From assembly GCF_002835735.1 (NCBI RefSeq), contig NZ_PISD01000070.1, positions 1-36,521 of the forward strand: DNA of 36,521 bases, written 5' to 3'. The DNA comes from Cytobacillus horneckiae (lineage in GTDB: Bacteria > Bacillota > Bacilli > Bacillales > Cytobacillaceae). The position numbers and the translations under genes were made by a program. Below the pieces are notes generated by a model. That model worked only from the letters and a program-made list of their open reading frames with translations, searched no databases and was not told the origin of the DNA. Shown here piece by piece: positions 7,977 through 16,353 of the stretch (its first letter is position 1; every line of letters starts with the position of its first letter).

Positions 7977-8005
7977 TTTACTAACTGAATGATATGATAT
8001 TTATA
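7977..8005 (+). promoter_or_regulatory. possible promoter of the response-regulator gene
   Basis: TTTACT (7977-7982), 17 bp, TTTATA (8000-8005), with AGGAG and the start codon some 14-25 bp beyond. The region is very AT-rich, so other -10 choices (TATGAT 7993-7998) exist. Confidence 0.4.
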
Positions 8006-8030
8006 TATTAAAATATATAGGAGTGTCATG

Positions 8031-8747
8031 ATGTACGAGGCCAAGCTATTAATTGTCGATGATGAAACCGCAATTTTACATATGTTAACAACTATATTAA
8101 AAAAAGAAAATTTTACACATATTGATACAGCAAGTAATGCTGAGGATGCGCTCTCTTTATGCCAAAGAAAACAATATGACTTAGTCCTGTTGGATGTTAT
8201 GCTCCCTAATCGCAGCGGATTTGAAATATGCCCCCTTATAAGAGAAACGACGGATGCGCCTATTTTCTTTCTAACTGCACGATCAACTGATCTAGATAAA
8301 CTATCCGGATTTGCAGTCGGGGCCGATGATTATATTACAAAACCTTTTAATCCCCTTGAAATTGTTGCTAGAGTAAAAGCTCATTTGCGCCGCCACCAAA
8401 GGAAAATACCTAATATGCCTCAAGTGACATATCAATACGGGCCTATTCAACTAAACTCAATATCGGGAGAGGTAAAAGTAAATAACAGAACAATAGATTT
8501 ACCTGCCCAGGTTTACCAGCTGCTTTTATTTTTCTGCAAACACCCAAATCAGCTATTTAGTAAAGGCCAGCTTTATGAAAAAGTATGGGGCGAAGAATTT
8601 TTAGGCGAAGACAACACTGTAATGGTCCACATTAGAAAGCTTCGAGAAAAAATTGAGGACAATCCAAGTAATCCCAGCCACCTTCTGACTGTAAGAGGTC
8701 TTGGATATAAATTTGTCGCTGATGGTGAGCGCTATGAACATTCATAA
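8031..8747 (+). CDS. OmpR-family response regulator
   Basis: The receiver domain carries the acidic pair VDDE near residue 10, the phospho-acceptor Asp in LVLLDVMLP near 53 and the Lys in TKPFNP near 102. A winged-helix DNA-binding domain ends VRGLGYKFV. The second of two adjacent ATGs is chosen (8031), since AGGAG at 8019-8023 is 7 nt away; using 8028 adds one Met. It overlaps the kinase gene by 14 bp, and lies divergent from the ABC-YdbST operon with a tandem 11-bp repeat between. It is therefore likely the regulator of that operon (inference). Confidence 0.9.
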   Translation: MYEAKLLIVDDETAILHMLTTILKKENFTHIDTASNAEDALSLCQRKQYDLVLLDVMLPNRSGFEICPLIRETTDAPIFFLTARSTDLDKLSGFAVGADDYITKPFNPLEIVARVKAHLRRHQRKIPNMPQVTYQYGPIQLNSISGEVKVNNRTIDLPAQVYQLLLFFCKHPNQLFSKGQLYEKVWGEEFLGEDNTVMVHIRKLREKIEDNPSNPSHLLTVRGLGYKFVADGERYEHS

Positions 8748-10443
8748 GCGGATTATCGTACAGTTTTTTATTCAATTGACGCTCGTCTTCATATTATTCT
8801 TCTTTCTCTTTTTGGCCATTTGGGGGGTTATTGGATTCACTATTATGAAAGATGAAATTACCCAAGATTTATCGAAGGCAGATAGTACATATTTTTCAGA
8901 TAAAATAAACATAACAGGTGATAAAGTTACATTCGAAGAAGATTTAAAAAAGCTCGTTAAGAAACAAGAAGGCTGGCTGCTTGTCGTAAATGACAAAGGT
9001 AATTTAATTGGTGACTACAATGCGCCTAATCCTATTCCGAAACGTTTTAATGAAAGTACACTTGGAGAATTAATCCTTCAAAAAGACGCAGATTCAGTGG
9101 ATTATACACATTGGAAATTAGATGAAATGAAGGATGAGTCACCTATTCTGATATTTGCCAGTGAGAATATGGAGACGGTGATTCTTAATAATATAAAATC
9201 AACAGTTGATTGGGATAATCAGCAAATCAACCTGACTGCACCTAATATTCAACACCTAAATAATCATTCGGCATGGGTTCAATTAATTAATTCTTCCGGT
9301 GAGGTTGTAGATGGGTACGGTACAAAGAGCAAGTCGGTCAGTAAATATACTATGGCCGACTTTCAAGCTTTATCAGCAAATACTGAAGTTATCACTGATG
9401 CATATTTTGATGCCGCAACAGAGCAGACAATAATTGTTGGGATGCCCAATGCCAATTCGGCCACTAACCTGAAAACTTTTCTATTAAACATAAACAATGG
9501 CATTATGATTCTTTTTGCAGGTTTGATTCTTTTTCTAATCATATTCACCTTTTGGTATGCACGTAAATTTGGCGTTCCGTTAGTTACAATGATGAAGTGG
9601 ATTCAAAACCTTGGCAACGGCAAGTACGAGCAACCATTTGATCTAGGCCAAAAAAATGGGAAGTTAAAGAGAAAGTTTCGGCTGTTTAAAGACCTTATTG
9701 CAACTCTTTCTAACTTAACTGAAACATTGCAAAAAAATCAAACACAAAGCCGGAAAATGGTTCAAACACGCGAGGAATGGATCAGCGGTCTTTCCCATGA
9801 CTTAAAAACCCCCCTCGCATCTATAGCAGGCTATGCACAAATGCTCGAATCAAAAAAATACTCATGGTCTGAAGAAGAAGCGAGAGAGTTTGCTAAAATC
9901 ATAGCAGAAAAATCACGATATATGATGAAATTAATTGAAGATTTAACTTTAACCTATCGAATAAAAAACGAGGCGCTGCCAATCTCTAAAGAGAAGGTAG
10001 ATATGATTGAATATTTGCGAAGAACGATCATACATTTCATGAACGATCCGGCAAATAAAGAAGTCCAATTTGACTTTCAGCCTAAAGATAAAGTCATCTT
10101 TGCCTCAATTGATTTAAAGTGGTTTCAAAGAGTGATTGACAATTTAATAGCAAATGCCATTAAGTACAACCCGTCCGGTACGACGATTAATATATCGATT
10201 GAGCCTATTGAAGATCAGCTAGTAATTATTACAATTGAAGATGACGGTGAAGGCATGGATGCAGAAACGCTCGCTAACCTATTCAACCGCTATTACCGTG
10301 GTACGAATACAAGTGATTCGAACAACGGAACTGGACTTGGAATGGCCATTACTAAGCAGCTAGTTCAACTTCATGGCGGATCAATTAATGTTAAAAGCAC
10401 TCCTCATAAAGGGACGATTGTTAGAATGATTATTCCTAGGTGA
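8734..10443 (+). CDS. Sensor histidine kinase with large extracytoplasmic domain
   Basis: A 569-residue kinase. Membrane helices lie at about 6-36 and 258-282, bracketing some 220 residues outside the cell. A HAMP-like linker follows, then HisKA with His355 in GLSHDLKTPL. The N-box has Asn470/474 (DNLIANAIKYN), G1 is DDGEG near 503-507 and G2 is GTGLGM near 531. I chose ATG 8734, which overlaps the regulator gene (GGTGAG upstream), over a TTG 33 bases earlier lacking a ribosome site. Unlike the YcbM-like kinase it has a genuine external sensor domain, not matched to a named fold. It is predicted to phosphorylate the regulator immediately upstream. Confidence 0.9.
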   Translation: MNIHKRIIVQFFIQLTLVFILFFFLFLAIWGVIGFTIMKDEITQDLSKADSTYFSDKINITGDKVTFEEDLKKLVKKQEGWLLVVNDKGNLIGDYNAPNPIPKRFNESTLGELILQKDADSVDYTHWKLDEMKDESPILIFASENMETVILNNIKSTVDWDNQQINLTAPNIQHLNNHSAWVQLINSSGEVVDGYGTKSKSVSKYTMADFQALSANTEVITDAYFDAATEQTIIVGMPNANSATNLKTFLLNINNGIMILFAGLILFLIIFTFWYARKFGVPLVTMMKWIQNLGNGKYEQPFDLGQKNGKLKRKFRLFKDLIATLSNLTETLQKNQTQSRKMVQTREEWISGLSHDLKTPLASIAGYAQMLESKKYSWSEEEAREFAKIIAEKSRYMMKLIEDLTLTYRIKNEALPISKEKVDMIEYLRRTIIHFMNDPANKEVQFDFQPKDKVIFASIDLKWFQRVIDNLIANAIKYNPSGTTINISIEPIEDQLVIITIEDDGEGMDAETLANLFNRYYRGTNTSDSNNGTGLGMAITKQLVQLHGGSINVKSTPHKGTIVRMIIPR

Positions 10444-10449
10444 ACATAT

Positions 10450-10477
10450 AAAAAGCGCCCTAGGCTGGACGCTTTTT
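10450..10477. terminator. bidirectional terminator between convergent units
   Basis: AAAAAGCG/CGCTTTTT stem closing a GC-containing loop, T-run in both directions. It serves the plus-strand kinase gene and the minus-strand lipoprotein unit, whose stop codon overlaps it. Confidence 0.85.
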
Positions 10478-10667
10478 ATACTTGTTTTTTCATCATAGAC
10501 GAAGCTAAAATAAATGAAGTGCCTATGCAAATGAATGAAATAGATAAATATTGTTCTTGAAGGACAAATACGTTATTAAACTGTTCATAAAATAAGTACG
10601 CTCCTAATAGGCAAAAAATAATTCCCAATATAATATTTATTTTTCCTGCCCGCGTTAGATTACTCAT
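10476..10667 (-). CDS. Small two-helix membrane protein
   Basis: 63 residues with two hydrophobic segments (about 11-26 and 40-56) and a basic C-terminus (MMKKQV). No family recognised. Its ATG overlaps the stop of the lipoprotein gene (ATGA), so it is translationally coupled as the last member of the chain regulator-kinase-lipoprotein-membrane protein. Its stop lies inside the terminator hairpin. It could be an accessory of the kinase or of the lipoprotein; nothing in the sequence decides. Confidence 0.65.
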   Translation of the reverse strand: MSNLTRAGKINIILGIIFCLLGAYLFYEQFNNVFVLQEQYLSISFICIGTSFILASSMMKKQV

Positions 10668-11740
10668 TCACTGTCACTCAGCTCGGCACTGACTACCATA
10701 TGATCTGTCATTTCAATCACTTCCTCCAGTTTCAAATCTGGATGCATGAGGACAATTGTGTACCGCAATCCATCTTCGTCCCAGCTGACGCTATCGATTT
10801 CTTCCCATTTCTCTGCATTTTGACCGCGCACTTTTAACTCACTTTCTTGAATTGCCATGTCCTTTCCTTCAGGTTGAGGAAAAACGGATAAAGAAAATGC
10901 TTGATAATCGCCCTTCTTATAATTAATTGTAATCTCCGTGCGATCTATTTCACCGCCAAGTTCATTGACCTCCACTTTATCAACAATATAGTCTTCAATT
11001 TCTTTCATAATTAAAAACGGTCTTCCCAGCGCTTGTTCGGCTTCCTCCACAGAAACAGCAGGAGGTTCTTCATACTTCTCTATCTTCACATCATTAGGCA
11101 AATCAAGTGAAAAGGTATCTTCTGTAAAATCCGGAGAGTAATCCAGCTTCGTATAAACCATTTCTGTTTTATTGTCCCCACTTATTACAATGGTCTTAAT
11201 CATGGACCAATTTTCCATATCGACCCAAACATCAATTTCCCCAAGCATTGAATTTTTCGCTTTCGGAATAAACTTCAAGTGTTGTGTATCAAAACCATTT
11301 ACTTTCTCTTCACCAATAAGCTCTTTCTCATGCGAATCCTTTACAAGTTCAAGAGTCTGAATAAATTGCTCCTTTTGAGTCGAATTTTCTATCACTTCGT
11401 CTTCTTCAATTGCAGCCTGAAATGCTTGGTTTGCTCCCTCATCATAAACAATCAGCATTTTACCATCATTTAAAGCAATGGACTTATTTTTACTATTTTC
11501 ATCAATAGTGATTGCCTTTCTCTTCTCCTTTTCCACAAATTCTTGTATAGTAGAATGTTCAATCAGCTCATCACCTTGATATACTTTCATTTCAGCTTCA
11601 CCATAATAGGAAGTTAGTTCATCTGTTGAAGTGACAAAAGATGAAAGCACTTCATCTGCTGATTGCTGCATATTTGTTCCACATCCCGTCATGATTAGTG
11701 CTGTTAAGCATAAACTTGTCATTATTTTATTCACTTTCAT
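10664..11740 (-). CDS. LolA/RseB-like lipoprotein
   Basis: 358 residues. A short signal peptide ends in a lipobox LIMTGC with Cys20 as the lipidated residue, so it is anchored outside the membrane. The central part (phrases such as YYGEAEMKVYQ, KVNGFDTQHLKF, VWVDMENWSMIKT) resembles the LolA/MucB-RseB outer-membrane-lipoprotein-carrier fold found in Bacillus lipoproteins such as YdcC. The C-terminal third resembles a DUF4367-type domain. The ATG lies inside the end of the kinase gene (14-bp overlap, GAGGAG upstream). This placement suggests it senses an envelope signal and passes it to the adjacent kinase, as RseB does with RseA (inference from fold and coupling). Confidence 0.75.
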   Translation of the reverse strand: MKVNKIMTSLCLTALIMTGCGTNMQQSADEVLSSFVTSTDELTSYYGEAEMKVYQGDELIEHSTIQEFVEKEKRKAITIDENSKNKSIALNDGKMLIVYDEGANQAFQAAIEEDEVIENSTQKEQFIQTLELVKDSHEKELIGEEKVNGFDTQHLKFIPKAKNSMLGEIDVWVDMENWSMIKTIVISGDNKTEMVYTKLDYSPDFTEDTFSLDLPNDVKIEKYEEPPAVSVEEAEQALGRPFLIMKEIEDYIVDKVEVNELGGEIDRTEITINYKKGDYQAFSLSVFPQPEGKDMAIQESELKVRGQNAEKWEEIDSVSWDEDGLRYTIVLMHPDLKLEEVIEMTDHMVVSAELSDSE

Positions 11741-13199
11741 TACAACTCTCCTCTTTTAGCCAAAAAGAAACTAATGTACCATAATCTTGTTTTGACCATA
11801 TCCTTATTTTTCCTCCATGAAGCAAGACGATTTTTTCGGCAATGCTGAGACCTAAGCCCGCGCTGCCGCCTTTTCCTCTATTAGCTTCCAGCTGTACAAA
11901 TGGCTCGAAAATTCTAATCAAATCATCATTACGTATGGCTTCACCTTCATTTTGCAAGATGACGATGGTTCCGCCTTTTCTCCAGCCTTCGACCTCATCC
12001 AGCATTGGATCAAATACCCAGTTCGGAAGTCTTTTGCTTTTCGATATAACAGCAATCCATATTTTTTTCCCATTAGGTGTATATCGAATGGCATTGCTCA
12101 TTAAATTATCCATTACGCGCATCATTTGAAGCGGCTGCAGCAAGTATTCACCACATACATCTTGAATAACTGATAGCCCAATTCCTTTTTTTGCACATGG
12201 CTCATCATAGCCGGCTAACATCATTTCAAAGTATTCCTCACCATCAACTTGTACAAAATCATGCTGTTCGGTTGAAGCCTCCAAAGAGGTATATACTGAA
12301 AGATTGTCAATCATCTCTTTCATATAATCAAGTTTTTCAAATAAGATTTCCGTATATTCCTGCTCTTCTTTAATCGTAAGCTTCCTTTTTCCTTGTAACG
12401 CTTCTGAATAGGCACGAATAACAGTGAGAGGAGTTTTTAAATCATGTGATAAAGAGGCGACGATATATTCTTTCTCCTTCTGCTGCCTATTCAACTCTGC
12501 ATTCCCTTTTATGATTTGAGCCTTCATTCCTTCAAAATGGTTGATAAGTTCTCCCAACTCATCATTTGACTGACGCAGCCTTTTATCAGATCCTTCTTTA
12601 CCATTTGCAAATGCCGTCATTTCGCTCCTTAGCAATTTTAACGGCCGATTTAGCTTCCTATTTAATAAAATAACCACCATCAAATAGATGACAAGAAATG
12701 TTGACCCGAACAATGAGCCAATGACTAATGTGCGATTATGAACGCCCTCTAACCATTCATCTCTTGAAAGCGAAATTTCATAAATGCCAGCTAATTGGTC
12801 TTTATCATGAACCGTTCTTTTTATAGAAATCGTTCGGTGGTTCTTCTGAATTTCATTCAAGTTCTGATATACTCTTTGGACTCCGTTATTGTTTAGCCAA
12901 TCTGAGTTTGAAAGTGATGAATATAAAACAACCCCATCTTCTCTAAATAAGGTAATCTTCATATTGTCTTTGACCAATTCCTGAATGAATGAGTAATTCT
13001 CTAAAGGCTGAATATGATATAACCCGGGTTCATCCAATTGCATGCCTACTTCTGCCTCTATGCTGCTTAAATTCATAAATTCAAGTAAGTCTTGACGCTC
13101 ATCATATTTATTAAGGCTAATATAAAAAATATAAAGAGCAACAATCGGCAAAGCCATGACAATAAAATAGCTGAGTATCAGCCATGTCTTAATTTTCAT
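11727..13199 (-). CDS. Sensor histidine kinase (lipoprotein-linked system)
   Basis: A 490-residue kinase. Helices at about 5-27 and 158-180 flank a ~130-residue extracytoplasmic domain. HAMP follows, then HisKA with His252 in SLSHDLKTPL, N-box DNLMSNAIRYTPNGK, and G2 SAGLGLSIA. The G1 motif is degenerate (NEGEAI instead of DxGxG), an oddity that may affect ATP binding or reflect drift. I chose ATG 13197-13199 because GGGGAGG sits 6 nt upstream. It overlaps the regulator stop by 11 bp. Its own end overlaps the lipoprotein gene, so four products are made from one coupled message. Confidence 0.9.
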   Translation of the reverse strand: MKIKTWLILSYFIVMALPIVALYIFYISLNKYDERQDLLEFMNLSSIEAEVGMQLDEPGLYHIQPLENYSFIQELVKDNMKITLFREDGVVLYSSLSNSDWLNNNGVQRVYQNLNEIQKNHRTISIKRTVHDKDQLAGIYEISLSRDEWLEGVHNRTLVIGSLFGSTFLVIYLMVVILLNRKLNRPLKLLRSEMTAFANGKEGSDKRLRQSNDELGELINHFEGMKAQIIKGNAELNRQQKEKEYIVASLSHDLKTPLTVIRAYSEALQGKRKLTIKEEQEYTEILFEKLDYMKEMIDNLSVYTSLEASTEQHDFVQVDGEEYFEMMLAGYDEPCAKKGIGLSVIQDVCGEYLLQPLQMMRVMDNLMSNAIRYTPNGKKIWIAVISKSKRLPNWVFDPMLDEVEGWRKGGTIVILQNEGEAIRNDDLIRIFEPFVQLEANRGKGGSAGLGLSIAEKIVLLHGGKIRIWSKQDYGTLVSFWLKEESCNESE

Positions 13200-13899
13200 C
13201 AATGGCCTCCCCGATAAAACGATAGCCTGAACCCCAGACAGTTTGGATAAACTTTGCTGCTTTAGAATGGTCATTGAGCTTTTCTCTAATAGATTTAATA
13301 TGAACGGTTACAGTATTATTGCCATTTAATTCTTCCTGCTGCCAAACATGCTCATAAAGCTCAGCCTTTGAAAACGTTTTGAATGGATTCTTCATCATTA
13401 ATAAAAATAACTCCATCTCTTTTACCGTCAGCAAAACCGGCTTCCCATAGAGGTAAACGGTTCTTGTCTGTTCATCCACTCTTAATCCACCGGAAAATGT
13501 ATGCATTTGTGAATGGCGATTGATGAACCTGCGATACCTTCTCAAATGGGAGTGTATGCGCGCATGGAGCTCATCCAAACTAAACGGTTTTGTAATATAA
13601 TCATCTGCACCAATATTTAAGCCGTTTATTTTGCTGCTATCCTCATTTTTTGCGCTTACAATTAAGATAGGTACATTGCTTTCCATCCTTATTTTTTTGC
13701 ATAAACTGAAACCATCCATTTCAGGCAGCATCAAATCAACTAAAACTAAACTATAGTCCTCATGTTTAAAGTCGTCCCAGCCCTCGATACCAGTCGTCGA
13801 CCAAGTGACAAAAAAACCTTCCTTGCGAAGATGATCACAAACAATACGGCCGATATGCGGGTCATCCTCTACCAGCAAAACTTTCTCTTTCCCTGCCAT
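13189..13899 (-). CDS. OmpR-family response regulator (lipoprotein-linked system)
   Basis: 236 residues. Receiver with acidic VEDD near 10-13, phospho-acceptor Asp in LVLVDLMLPEMDGF near 55 and TKPFS Lys near 104. The winged-helix domain ends TVWGSGYRFIGEA. The ATG follows AGGGGTAAGG. First gene of the four-gene unit. Upstream on the minus strand a TATAAT lies at 13929-13924 without a clear -35. Its targets are unknown. It is divergent from a small hypothetical gene beginning at 14145. Confidence 0.9.
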   Translation of the reverse strand: MAGKEKVLLVEDDPHIGRIVCDHLRKEGFFVTWSTTGIEGWDDFKHEDYSLVLVDLMLPEMDGFSLCKKIRMESNVPILIVSAKNEDSSKINGLNIGADDYITKPFSLDELHARIHSHLRRYRRFINRHSQMHTFSGGLRVDEQTRTVYLYGKPVLLTVKEMELFLLMMKNPFKTFSKAELYEHVWQQEELNGNNTVTVHIKSIREKLNDHSKAAKFIQTVWGSGYRFIGEAIDEN

Positions 13900-14144
13900 C
13901 CTTACCCCTCTTTCACAATTTCAATTATATCGTCCGATCTTTTTATTCATTTAAATCTTTATAATTGGTTAATAATTACTACTTTACAATGAATCTCCTT
14001 CGGTTTAAATGCCGTTTTATGAGGATTTTAAAAAAATGCGACATAAGATGAAAAAGGATGAGTGTGCTGCAAAGTTATGACGAGGCAGGAACAAACGGAG
14101 GAATAAAGAATATTATCATTACCCCAATATTAGGAGGCGTTACA

Positions 14145-14396
14145 ATGAGTGGAATAGATAAGCGCAATAAATTAACGGAAGAACCATTTTCCTATACAAT
14201 CACAAAAAAAGGAATGGTCATCGTTTATTATGACAACAAACAAATAGTAATGATAAAAGATAAAGAAGCAGAACGCCTGATAGCAAAAATCAACTCAGCT
14301 AAAGATAATGCTGCAGAAGTGCAATTATTGCTAGCTAAAATTACTGGTAACTTTAAACGCGGCAACGAGAAGCTTGGTAAAAGAAAAAACAATTAA
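14145..14396 (+). CDS. Small conserved-looking hypothetical protein
   Basis: 83 residues, basic (ends RGNEKLGKRKNN). The N-terminal half looks like beta strands (FSYTITKKGMVIVYYDNKQIVMI); the C-terminal half is helical (KEAERLIAKINSA...). The ATG at 14145 is supported by AGGAGG 7 nt upstream; an ATG 87 bases earlier has no ribosome site. No signal or membrane segment. Family not recognised. It stands alone, divergent from the third two-component system. Confidence 0.7.
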   Translation: MSGIDKRNKLTEEPFSYTITKKGMVIVYYDNKQIVMIKDKEAERLIAKINSAKDNAAEVQLLLAKITGNFKRGNEKLGKRKNN

Positions 14397-14692
14397 TCTC
14401 CTTTGCCCTATCACGATTTTGCCATAATAAGGTGGCTATCTCTCTCCAATAATTGTGAATAGCAAATAAAATGACGGTTCGCTCTCGATGCGGCTATTTC
14501 ATCACTTAAACCCAAGTCGAACGATAAGTGGGTTCAATTCGTAAAATAGCACCTGTTTTCTTCAAAATGAAAATAAAATTGGGCTACTAAAACAAAAATA
14601 CTTTGCCTTTCGTAGAATAAAGATTTAATAAACCTAAAGCCATTACAATAGAATATTATATTATTAAATGAATACGAAAAAATGGGGAGTAA
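14397..14692. other. non-coding gap, one interspersed motif
   Basis: About 300 AT-rich bases without a supported gene. It contains AAGTGGGTTCAATTCGTA at 14526-14543, which recurs with one change at 25932-25949 in another gap. An AACCCA/TGGGTT inverted repeat surrounds it. The end holds the leader of the hydrolase gene. Nothing else is recognised. Confidence 0.5.
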
Positions 14693-14695
14693 ATC

Positions 14696-15472
14696 GTGAA
14701 AAAATTAAAGGTTAACGATATTGAAATAAGCTATAACGTTATAGGTGAAGGTGACCCCTTGATTTTCACACATGGGCATTCTATGAATGGGAAGCAGTGG
14801 GAACCGCAGATTAAAGCGCTTTGTAAAGAATACCAATGTGTCATTTGGGATGTCCGCGGGCATGGTTCATCGACTCTTCCACCTGGGAAAGGAAATCCTG
14901 ATGATTTTAGCAGAGATTTGGTGGCATTGATGGATTATTTAAATATAGAAAAGGGCGTTTTATGCGGACTATCAATGGGCGGTCATATTTCGGTGCAGTG
15001 TGCGATTCATTACCCCGAACGTGTTAGCGGTCTCATTCTTATAGGCACACCGTATACTAATAAGTACAACTGGTTTGAGAAGTACGCTACGCCCATTAGT
15101 CTGTTAAGCTTACGGCTTTTGCCTTTCCATTGGACTTCAAGCTGGATAGCTTCTGCTATGTCCAGAATAAACCCTGCAAATAAAGCCTATGTATTAGAAA
15201 GCTTTCAATGCATGACTAAAGCGAATTTCCTTGCACATTGGGAAGCCAATTTAAAGATGGAAAGCGGACCCCAATTGCATAAAGTGTCATGCCCTACAAT
15301 GATACTTCTTGGCAGTCATGATAAGATGGTTGCCCGGCAACAAAAAAGTTTACGAAAAGGAATCCCTCATTCTGAATACTATACGATTCCGGCTGCCGAT
15401 CACCTTACAAATCGTGATAACCCTAAGGCTGTGACGAATTATATTCATCAATTTATGAAAGCAATGGAATAA
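14696..15472 (+). CDS. Alpha/beta-fold hydrolase
   Basis: 258 residues. The nucleophile elbow GLSMGG places the catalytic Ser near residue 93. The acid is probably the Asp in LLGSHDKMV near 206 and the base the His in AADHLT near 233. The oxyanion region is HGHSMN near 26. This is the fold of the BioH/3-oxoadipate-enol-lactonase-like esterases; the substrate cannot be told. It starts with GTG, supported by GGGGAG six bases upstream. Monocistronic: the hairpin after it terminates the opposite strand. Size is usual for the family. Confidence 0.88.
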   Translation: MKKLKVNDIEISYNVIGEGDPLIFTHGHSMNGKQWEPQIKALCKEYQCVIWDVRGHGSSTLPPGKGNPDDFSRDLVALMDYLNIEKGVLCGLSMGGHISVQCAIHYPERVSGLILIGTPYTNKYNWFEKYATPISLLSLRLLPFHWTSSWIASAMSRINPANKAYVLESFQCMTKANFLAHWEANLKMESGPQLHKVSCPTMILLGSHDKMVARQQKSLRKGIPHSEYYTIPAADHLTNRDNPKAVTNYIHQFMKAME

Positions 15473-15473
15473 T

Positions 15474-15501
15474 AAAAAGCCATTTGCTGTACGCAAATGG
15501 C
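15474..15501 (-). terminator. terminator of the ytbDE unit
   Basis: Perfect 9-bp stem GCCATTTGC/GCAAATGGC with a 5-nt loop, followed on the minus strand by TTTTTATTATT. On the plus strand it lacks a T-run. Confidence 0.85.
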
Positions 15502-15516
15502 ATGAAAAACAGAGAT

Positions 15517-16353
15517 TTAAAAATTAAATTCATCTGGATGCGGGCCGCTTCTTTTATCCTTATTTAAGGCATCTATTGCTTTCACTTCTTCTTTTGTTAA
15601 TTCAAAATCAAATATCTCGCTATTTTCTTTTATTCTCGATTCCGTCACTGATTTTGGAATGGTAATAATCCCGTGCTGTATATCCCAACGTAAAATGATT
15701 TGTGCTATTGTCTTATTGTATCTTTCGGCTATTTTCTTTAATTGAGGGTTCTCCAGTAATTCGCCGGCCATTAGAGGGGACCACGCTTCTACGCGGATAT
15801 TGTTGTCAGCGCAAAAATTCCTAAGCGCTGCTTGAGTCAAAAATGGATGTAATTCAATTTGATTGATCACAGGCTTCACTTCAAAATCATTCAATAGTTG
15901 ATGTAGATGAGTGATTTGAAAATTACTCACCCCTATTGCTCTTACTTTTCCCTCATTATAGATAGTTTCCAGTGCTTGCCAAGATGCTTGATACTTATCC
16001 TCTCCTGGCCAGTGGATAAGATATAAATCCAAATAATCCAAGCCCATTTTTGAAAGACTTTCATTATATGCATCTAATGTTTCTTGATAAGTTAATCCAT
16101 CATTCCACACTTTTGATGTAATAAATAGTTCTTCTCTCTTAACAAGCCCTTCATTAATTGCTTCATTGATTCCTTGCCCAACACTTGCTTCATTCCCATA
16201 AATTTGAGCAGTGTCAATACTGCGATAACCTATCTTGATGGCAGTTTTTACTGCATTTGCTAATCGTGACCCATCCTCGACACGAAATACGCCATAACCT
16301 AGTACGGGCATGTCTACTCCGTTATTTAACTGGATATATTTTTGATTATTCAT
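15517..16353 (-). CDS. ytbE: Aldo/keto reductase, YtbE-like
   Basis: 278 residues, NADPH-dependent aldo/keto reductase. The catalytic tetrad is visible: Asp47 and Tyr52 (IDTAQIYGNE), Lys81 (TSKVWN) and His114 (LIHWPG). IPKSVTESRIKEN near the C-terminus is the NADPH-binding stretch. Close in type to 2,5-diketogluconate and methylglyoxal reductases. I chose ATG 16351-16353, overlapping the MFS stop and preceded by AGGAG. The order MFS exporter-reductase with a divergent HxlR regulator is that of B. subtilis ytbD-ytbE/ytcD, hence the symbol. It probably detoxifies reactive aldehydes, with induction through the regulator (inference). Confidence 0.9.
   Translation of the reverse strand: MNNQKYIQLNNGVDMPVLGYGVFRVEDGSRLANAVKTAIKIGYRSIDTAQIYGNEASVGQGINEAINEGLVKREELFITSKVWNDGLTYQETLDAYNESLSKMGLDYLDLYLIHWPGEDKYQASWQALETIYNEGKVRAIGVSNFQITHLHQLLNDFEVKPVINQIELHPFLTQAALRNFCADNNIRVEAWSPLMAGELLENPQLKKIAERYNKTIAQIILRWDIQHGIITIPKSVTESRIKENSEIFDFELTKEEVKAIDALNKDKRSGPHPDEFNF

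Noticed and set aside
8701..8733. Longer start for the second kinase
   Set aside because: The TTG at 8701 has no ribosome site and lies in the regulator C-terminus. ATG 8734 immediately precedes the membrane helix.
15479..15501. Terminator for the plus-strand hydrolase gene
   Set aside because: The hairpin has a T-run only on the minus strand, so it is assigned to ytbE.
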